Positions 5,693 to 9,496 of a DNA stretch of 9,496 bases are shown here, piece after piece. Each line of letters starts with the position of its first letter. The first letter of the stretch is position 1. The position numbers were made by a program, and so were the translations under genes. Below the pieces are notes generated by a model. That model saw only the letters and a program-made list of their open reading frames with translations. It was not told where the DNA came from and did no database searches. The stretch is from positions 1 to 9,496 of the forward strand of contig JALUQR010000160.1 of NCBI GenBank assembly GCA_027017505.1, read 5' to 3'. Source of the stretch: a bacterium (GTDB lineage: Bacteria; Desulfobacterota; GWC2-55-46; DRQE01).

Positions 5693-6553
5693 ATGGCAAC
5701 CCTCAGGGATATAAAAAGAAGGATAAAGAGTGTAAAGAACACCCAGCAGATAACCAAGGCCATGAAGATGGTTTCTGCTGCAAAGCTCAGAAGGGCACAG
5801 GAGGATATAATCAGTGCACGCCCCTATGCGGAGAAGATAAAGGGGCTTGTAACCGCCCTTGCCAGAAGGGTGATGCCAGAGAGCAATGAGTTTCTCTCAA
5901 AGGCAGACAGGGGCAGGATAGAGCTGGTGCTGTTTGTCTCTGACAGGGGACTCTGTGGTGGGTTCAACACCAATCTCATAAAGAAGGCAGAAAAGTTCGT
6001 GGAGGAAAACCCCTCTGCAAAGATAAACTACTATCTTGTGGGCAGACGGGCCCATGAGTACTACAAAAGAAGGGGTGTTAACATAGTGAAGACTCATTCC
6101 ATGGGCATTGCTCGCCCAAGCTACGGCTTTGCCCGGGAGATAGCAGAGGACCTTATAAAAGACTACAGGAAGGACCGCACAGACGAGGTATACATTATCT
6201 ACAGTGAGTTTCGCTCCGCATTGAGCCAGCGCCCTGTGATAGAGAGGATTCTGCCACTTGCAACAGAAGAGAAGGAGGAAGAGGAGCGAACAGAGAACAT
6301 TCTTTTTGAGCCATCTGAAGAGGAGGTGCTTGCAGAGCTTCTGCCAAGGTATGTGGAGTTTCAGGTCTACAGGGCACTTCTTGAGACCTCTGCCAGTGAG
6401 CACGGCGCAAGGATGACCGCAATGGATTCTGCAACGAGAAACGCAGGCGAGATGATAGACAGACTCACCCTGGACTTCAACCGTGCCAGACAGGCAGCCA
6501 TTACAAAGGAGCTTATGGAAATCATAAGCGGAGCAGAGGCACTTAAAGGATAA
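5693..6553 (+). CDS. atpG: ATP synthase F1 subunit gamma
   Basis: The 286-residue central-shaft subunit, which couples c-ring rotation to conformational changes in the beta subunits. The N-terminal helix has the invariant pattern DIKRRIKSVKNTQQITKAMK (6-25) followed by MVSAAKLRRAQ (26-36). The Rossmann-like middle has SDRGLCGGFNTN (83-94). The C-terminal helix carries SASEHGARMTAMDSATRNAG (233-252) and ends ITKELMEIISGAEAL, the family signature. Length is normal. A plastid-type redox cysteine insertion is absent. Residues 190-212 form a strongly acidic stretch (TEEKEEEERTENILF and on), a variable loop in this family. The start at ATG 5693 is required by the conserved N-terminus, although its AGGAGG is only 3 bases away. 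Confidence 0.98.
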   Translation: MATLRDIKRRIKSVKNTQQITKAMKMVSAAKLRRAQEDIISARPYAEKIKGLVTALARRVMPESNEFLSKADRGRIELVLFVSDRGLCGGFNTNLIKKAEKFVEENPSAKINYYLVGRRAHEYYKRRGVNIVKTHSMGIARPSYGFAREIAEDLIKDYRKDRTDEVYIIYSEFRSALSQRPVIERILPLATEEKEEEERTENILFEPSEEEVLAELLPRYVEFQVYRALLETSASEHGARMTAMDSATRNAGEMIDRLTLDFNRARQAAITKELMEIISGAEALKG

Positions 6554-6560
6554 AAATTCC

Positions 6561-6566
6561 AGGAGG
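6561..6566 (+). promoter_or_regulatory. atpD ribosome-binding site
   Basis: AGGAGG lies 9 bases before ATG 6576 and favours this start over the in-frame ATG at 6597, where the conserved MGRITQVIGPV begins without a comparable site. Confidence 0.6.
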
Positions 6567-6575
6567 GCAGAAGAG

Positions 6576-8003
6576 ATGACAGAAGAGAAGAAAAACATGG
6601 GAAGAATAACGCAGGTCATAGGCCCTGTTATAGATGTGGAGTTTCCACCGGGCAAGCTTCCACCCATATACAATGCCCTGAGGATAACGAACCCTGCAAT
6701 AAATGACAAGGAGTGGAACCTTGTTGTAGAGGTTGCCCAGCACATAGGAGAGAACACCGTAAGATGCATAGCCATGGACACCACTGATGGACTGGTGCGC
6801 GGTATGCCCGTTATGGACACAGGGGCTGGAATAAGCGTGCCAGTTGGAAAAGAGGTGCTCGGCAGAATCCTCAATGTGGTGGGTGAACCCGTGGACGAGG
6901 GTGAGCCCATAAGGGCAAAAAAGTATCTGCCGATACACAGGCCGGCACCTGCATTCGAGGAGCAATCAACAAAGCTTGAGGTCTTCGAAACTGGCATAAA
7001 GGTGGTGGACCTACTCACACCCTATCTTAAGGGCGGAAAGATAGGGCTCTTTGGTGGAGCAGGTGTGGGCAAAACGGTGCTCATAATGGAGCTCATACAC
7101 AATGTCGCCATGCAACACGGTGGATACTCCGTGTTCGGTGGTGTGGGCGAGAGAACAAGAGAGGGCAATGACCTGTGGCTTGAGATGAAGGAAAGCGGGG
7201 TGCTTGATAAGGCAGCCCTTGTCTACGGGCAGATGAACGAGCCACCTGGAGCAAGGGCAAGGGTCGCACTTACGGCACTCACCATAGCAGAGTACTTTAG
7301 AGACGAAGAGGGCCAGGATGTGCTCCTATTCATAGACAACATATTCAGGTTCGTGCAGGCAAACTCAGAGGTCTCAGCCCTTCTTGGCAGAATCCCCTCT
7401 GCGGTGGGCTACCAGCCCACACTTTCCACAGACCTGGGTGAGCTTCAGGAAAGAATCACCTCCACAAAGAAGGGCTCCATCACATCCGTTCAGGCCATAT
7501 ATGTGCCTGCAGATGACCTCACAGACCCTGCACCTGCAACCACATTCGCACACTTGGACGCAACAACGGTTCTCTCGCGTCAGATTGCAGAGCTCGGTAT
7601 ATACCCGGCAGTGGACCCCCTGGACTCAACCTCAAGAATACTTGAGCCCCACATAGTCGGTGAGGAACACTACACAGTGGCAAGAAAGGTTCAGCAGGTC
7701 CTGCAAAAATACAAAGACCTGCAGGATATAATAGCCATACTCGGTATGGATGAGCTCTCTGAAGAGGACAAACTCATAGTGGCAAGGGCAAGAAAGATAC
7801 AGAGGTTTCTCTCCCAGCCCTTCTTCGTTGCAGAACAGTTTACAGGCACCCCTGGTAAGTATGTAACAATAAAGGACACCATAAAGGGCTTCAAGGAAAT
7901 CGTGGAAGGCAAACACGACGACATACCAGAGCAGGCATTCTACATGGTGGGCACCATGGAGGAGGCCCTCGAGAAGGCAGAAAAACTCAAGGCACAGGCT
8001 TAA
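6576..8003 (+). CDS. atpD: ATP synthase F1 subunit beta (catalytic)
   Basis: The 475-residue catalytic subunit, which makes ATP from ADP and phosphate at the alpha/beta interfaces. Motifs in order: GRITQVIGPVIDVEFPPGKL (9-28), Walker A GGAGVGKT (160-167, Lys166), the catalytic glutamate Glu192 in GVGERTREGND, Walker B LLFIDNIFRF (250-259, Asp254), the SALLGRIPSAVGYQPTL segment (267-283), the PAVDPLDSTS signature (344-353) and the DELSEED torque segment (392-398). All catalytic residues are present and length is normal. A seven-residue tail, MTEEKKN, precedes the usual start MGRITQ; AGGAGG at 6561-6566 supports keeping it. The usual FRFTQAGSE segment reads FRFVQANSE here, a Gly-to-Asn change next to Walker B. 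It may be a lineage trait. Confidence 0.99.
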   Translation: MTEEKKNMGRITQVIGPVIDVEFPPGKLPPIYNALRITNPAINDKEWNLVVEVAQHIGENTVRCIAMDTTDGLVRGMPVMDTGAGISVPVGKEVLGRILNVVGEPVDEGEPIRAKKYLPIHRPAPAFEEQSTKLEVFETGIKVVDLLTPYLKGGKIGLFGGAGVGKTVLIMELIHNVAMQHGGYSVFGGVGERTREGNDLWLEMKESGVLDKAALVYGQMNEPPGARARVALTALTIAEYFRDEEGQDVLLFIDNIFRFVQANSEVSALLGRIPSAVGYQPTLSTDLGELQERITSTKKGSITSVQAIYVPADDLTDPAPATTFAHLDATTVLSRQIAELGIYPAVDPLDSTSRILEPHIVGEEHYTVARKVQQVLQKYKDLQDIIAILGMDELSEEDKLIVARARKIQRFLSQPFFVAEQFTGTPGKYVTIKDTIKGFKEIVEGKHDDIPEQAFYMVGTMEEALEKAEKLKAQA

Positions 8004-8007
8004 GACT

Positions 8008-8421
8008 ATGGCAGGAGTCTTCCTACTTGAGATAGTAACCCCACAGCGGGTGGTGCTCTCAAAAGAGGTAGAAGAGCTCATAGCCCCCGGAAGGGATGGT
8101 GAGTTTGGGGTTCTAAGAGAGCACACCCCTTTTATAACCACCTTAAAGCCCGGCCGTGTTGTCTGGAAGAGTGGCTCAGAGAGTGAGACCTACATCATAG
8201 ATGGTGGCTTTGCAGAGGTCTGGCCCGACAGGACAAACCTGCTTGTAAACCTTGCGGTAAGAAGAGAGGATGTGGATACCGAAAAGGTTAAGGCAGAGCT
8301 TGAACAGGCTCAGGACAGGCTCAAGGGGCTCAAAGAGGAAGAGCCAGAACACCGCAAGGTTCTGGAGAAGGTGGAGTTTCTTCAGCTACAGCTTGAACTT
8401 GCCGCAGGAAGGGTGGGCTAA
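8008..8421 (+). CDS. atpC: ATP synthase F1 subunit epsilon
   Basis: The 137-residue epsilon subunit, which sits at the foot of the gamma shaft, contacts the c-ring and can inhibit ATP hydrolysis. The N-terminal beta-sandwich (about 1-85) shows FLLEIVTPQRVVLSKEVEEL (5-24) and the family hallmark GEFGVLREHTPFITTLKPG (31-49), then YIIDGGFAEVW (62-72). The C-terminal helical hairpin (about 88-132) is present, so the inhibitory arm is not truncated. It begins 4 bases after the atpD stop with no clear Shine-Dalgarno of its own, so translation is probably coupled to atpD. The TAA at 8419-8421 overlaps the stop codon of the opposing gene, and no terminator hairpin is visible there. Confidence 0.97.
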   Translation: MAGVFLLEIVTPQRVVLSKEVEELIAPGRDGEFGVLREHTPFITTLKPGRVVWKSGSESETYIIDGGFAEVWPDRTNLLVNLAVRREDVDTEKVKAELEQAQDRLKGLKEEEPEHRKVLEKVEFLQLQLELAAGRVG

Positions 8422-8954
8422 TCAGGGGGCTTTTTACGCACAAAGGCTATACGCACCTTTCCGTCCTTTAACACAACCTTTGGTTTAAGCTCAGGGGTCG
8501 AGAGGCTACTTTTAAGCCTTTCGGCCTCTTCTGTTATGGTCTGTTTAAAGCGGTCGAAACTTATATCCTGCTCTATCCCCTGATGCCTTCGGCGTAGCGA
8601 GATGTACTGGCGGTAGAGAGGTTCAAGTGGGTCCGGTGGGGCTGCTGTGCTCTTTCGGGCAGGTGGTGTGGATGTCTCAGCTCGCTTTCGCAGTCTGCCC
8701 TCTTCTATGGCGCGCACCATGCGGTCCCAGTACTGGCGGTAAGAGTTAAAGGTGGCAACAACCGTGTTGAGACGAAACTGAAGGGCTGTGTTGTTGGTGG
8801 GCCTGGCGGTGTAGCGAAGTATCTTCTGCTCTACCTCCTTTCTAAGCTCAATGGGCTCGCGATCAAGGTTGTGGCTGAAGAACTGCTCATAGTGGCGCTT
8901 AAGTCGCATTATCTGGCTGTGGAGCTCTTCAATATCCTTAAAGCTAAGGGACAT
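8418..8954 (-). CDS. Uncharacterised protein, possibly MXAN_5187 C-terminal-type
   Basis: A 178-residue cytoplasmic protein without signal peptide or membrane helix; function unknown. Residues 1-92 are mostly charged helix (KDIEELHSQIMRLKRHYEQF, then REPIELRKEVEQKILRY) leading into NNTALQFRLNTVVATFNSYR (54-73) and YWDRMVRAIEEGR. A Pro/Ala/Ser/Thr linker (about 93-111) joins a second module (112-178) with YRQYISLRRRHQG, an ISFDRFKQTITEEAERLK helix and a beta-like KVVLKDGKVRIAFVRK end. YRQY occurs in both modules (72-75, 114-117). From memory this resembles a conserved domain of unknown function in myxobacteria and relatives (MXAN_5187 C-terminal type); I cannot confirm it here. The start at 8954 is supported by a promoter immediately upstream. 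It is convergent with atpC, with overlapping stops, and divergent from glmU. No catalytic motif is visible; a protein- or nucleic-acid-binding role is only a guess. Confidence 0.8.
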   Translation of the reverse strand: MSLSFKDIEELHSQIMRLKRHYEQFFSHNLDREPIELRKEVEQKILRYTARPTNNTALQFRLNTVVATFNSYRQYWDRMVRAIEEGRLRKRAETSTPPARKSTAAPPDPLEPLYRQYISLRRRHQGIEQDISFDRFKQTITEEAERLKSSLSTPELKPKVVLKDGKVRIAFVRKKPPD

Positions 8955-8961
8955 AACAGAA

Positions 8962-8990
8962 TATATAGCAGAGTATTAAAGATTTTTCAA
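8962..8990 (-). promoter_or_regulatory. Promoter of the minus-strand gene, predicted leaderless
   Basis: Read on the minus strand, TTGAAA (8985-8990) is followed after 17 bases by TATATA (8962-8967), preceded by TGC (extended -10). Only 7 bases separate the -10 from the ATG, so transcription should start at or one base before the start codon. No Shine-Dalgarno is present. An alternative -10, TATATT two bases further on, gives the same conclusion. Confidence 0.6.
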
Positions 8991-9000
8991 AGTTTATTGC

Positions 9001-9030
9001 TTGAAGGGAAATCTACACCTCTGGTATAAT
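9001..9030 (+). promoter_or_regulatory. glmU promoter, predicted near-leaderless
   Basis: TTGAAG (9001-9006), 18-base spacer, then a perfect TATAAT (9025-9030) preceded by TGG, an extended -10. The predicted start of transcription is near 9037, four bases before the glmU ATG, and no Shine-Dalgarno lies in between. Its -35 is 10 bases from the -35 of the divergent promoter, so the two polymerases may compete or share a regulator. Confidence 0.7.
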
Positions 9031-9040
9031 TCCATAGATT

Positions 9041-9496
9041 ATGAAGGCGCTTGGCGTTATAGTGCTTGCAGCTGGCAAGGGCAAGCGTATGCGTTCAGAG
9101 CTTGCCAAGGTGCTCCACCCCATCTGTGGACTGCCCATGGGGCTTTATCCGCTTATGAGCCTTAAGCCTCTTAAGCCACAGAAGGTGGTGGTTGTGGTAG
9201 GGCATCAGGCCGACAGGGTAAAGGCTGCCTTCGGCACAGTAGAGGGGATAAGCTTCGTCCACCAGAAAGAGCAGCTTGGCACAGGCGATGCGGTAGCACA
9301 TGGGATGAGGAAGCTTAAAGGCTTCAGGGGCGATGTGCTCGTTCTATCGGGTGATGTGCCACTTATAACCACAGGAACCCTTAAAGCACTCATAAAGCTG
9401 CACCGCAGGGAGAAGGCTGTGGTAAGCCTTCTGTCCACACTTATGGATAATCCTTCGGGCTATGGCAGGCTGATAAGAGATGGGTCGGGCAGAGTA
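9041..9496 (+). CDS. glmU: GlmU, N-terminal uridylyltransferase part, cut by window end
   Basis: The first 152 residues of the bifunctional enzyme that makes UDP-GlcNAc, the precursor of peptidoglycan and lipopolysaccharide. The part seen belongs to the N-terminal GlcNAc-1-phosphate uridylyltransferase domain. The signature LAAGKGKRMRSELAKVLHPI spans residues 9-28, with a conserved lysine at 23; the usual GTRM reads GKRM. QLGTGDAV (78-85) contacts the uracil and sugar, LSGDVPLI (102-109) holds the metal-binding aspartate Asp105, and SGYGRLI (139-145) follows. The left-handed beta-helix acetyltransferase domain lies beyond the window, so bifunctionality is assumed; a single-domain nucleotidyltransferase is not excluded. 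The start at 9041 keeps the full Rossmann strand and sits right behind a strong promoter. The frame is open to the last base. Confidence 0.93.
   Translation, partial: MKALGVIVLAAGKGKRMRSELAKVLHPICGLPMGLYPLMSLKPLKPQKVVVVVGHQADRVKAAFGTVEGISFVHQKEQLGTGDAVAHGMRKLKGFRGDVLVLSGDVPLITTGTLKALIKLHRREKAVVSLLSTLMDNPSGYGRLIRDGSGRV

Noticed and set aside
6597..6599. Alternative atpD start at the canonical MGRITQ
   Set aside because: It fits the family start, but the strong AGGAGG with a good spacer belongs to ATG 6576, so the seven-residue extension is kept.
5897..7018. Long antisense open frame (373 codons) opposite atpG and atpD
   Set aside because: It lies wholly opposite two highly conserved genes, shows no domain-like composition, and spans their gene boundary; it reflects codon bias on the sense strand.
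7694..7722. Seven-base inverted repeat GCAGGTC/GACCTGC with a 15-base loop inside atpD
   Set aside because: It falls in conserved coding sequence (QQVLQKYKDLQD), has no following T-run and is likely a coding coincidence.
8426..8435. GGGGGC followed by TTTTT as a terminator after atpC
   Set aside because: No complementary upstream stem forms a hairpin, and the stretch codes for the C-terminus of the minus-strand gene.

Overview
The window looks like a chromosomal housekeeping region of a Gram-negative-type bacterium. It carries, in order, the 3' part of parB, a bactofilin gene, a secreted YkuD-fold (Csd6-like) peptidoglycan enzyme gene, ilvE, a run of ATP synthase genes (b'/b, delta, alpha, gamma, beta, epsilon), one unrecognised gene on the minus strand, and the 5' part of glmU. 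Codon use is rich in ATA (Ile) and AGG/AGA (Arg). ATP synthase has paired b' and b subunits, the b half carries a signal-peptide-like N-terminus, and the parB-bactofilin and atpC-glmU neighbourhoods are as seen here. From memory these features fit Nitrospirota (Thermodesulfovibrio-like) or a former deltaproteobacterial lineage. This placement is an inference of modest confidence.

Layout. Positions 1-2509 hold four closely packed plus-strand genes with gaps of 0-14 bases, probably one transcription unit: parB (cut at the window start), bactofilin, L,D-transpeptidase/carboxypeptidase-like, ilvE. The first three fit a chromosome-segregation, cytoskeleton and cell-wall group; ilvE is a metabolic passenger. 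A 108-base gap (2510-2617) holds a probable promoter and the ribosome-binding site of the atp operon. Positions 2618-8421 encode the peripheral stalk and the whole F1 head. Subunits a and c (atpB, atpE) are not here, so the F0 rotor genes must lie elsewhere. A minus-strand gene of uncertain function (8418-8954) runs tail to tail into atpC. It is divergent from glmU (9041 to window end) across an 86-base spacer holding two back-to-back promoters.

Most notable points. (1) The b' and b stalk subunits are read as one 319-residue in-frame protein. Both halves look complete, and the former signal-peptide-like start of b sits at the junction, where it could act as an extra outward membrane crossing or be cut by signal peptidase. 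(2) The promoters of glmU and the minus-strand gene lie so close to their start codons that both mRNAs should be leaderless or nearly so, unlike most of the Shine-Dalgarno-led genes of the operons. (3) The minus-strand gene is an unassigned conserved-looking protein between ATP synthase and cell-wall precursor synthesis.

I saw no rRNA, tRNA, CRISPR array, insertion sequence or phage gene. Apart from the points above this is ordinary core genome.
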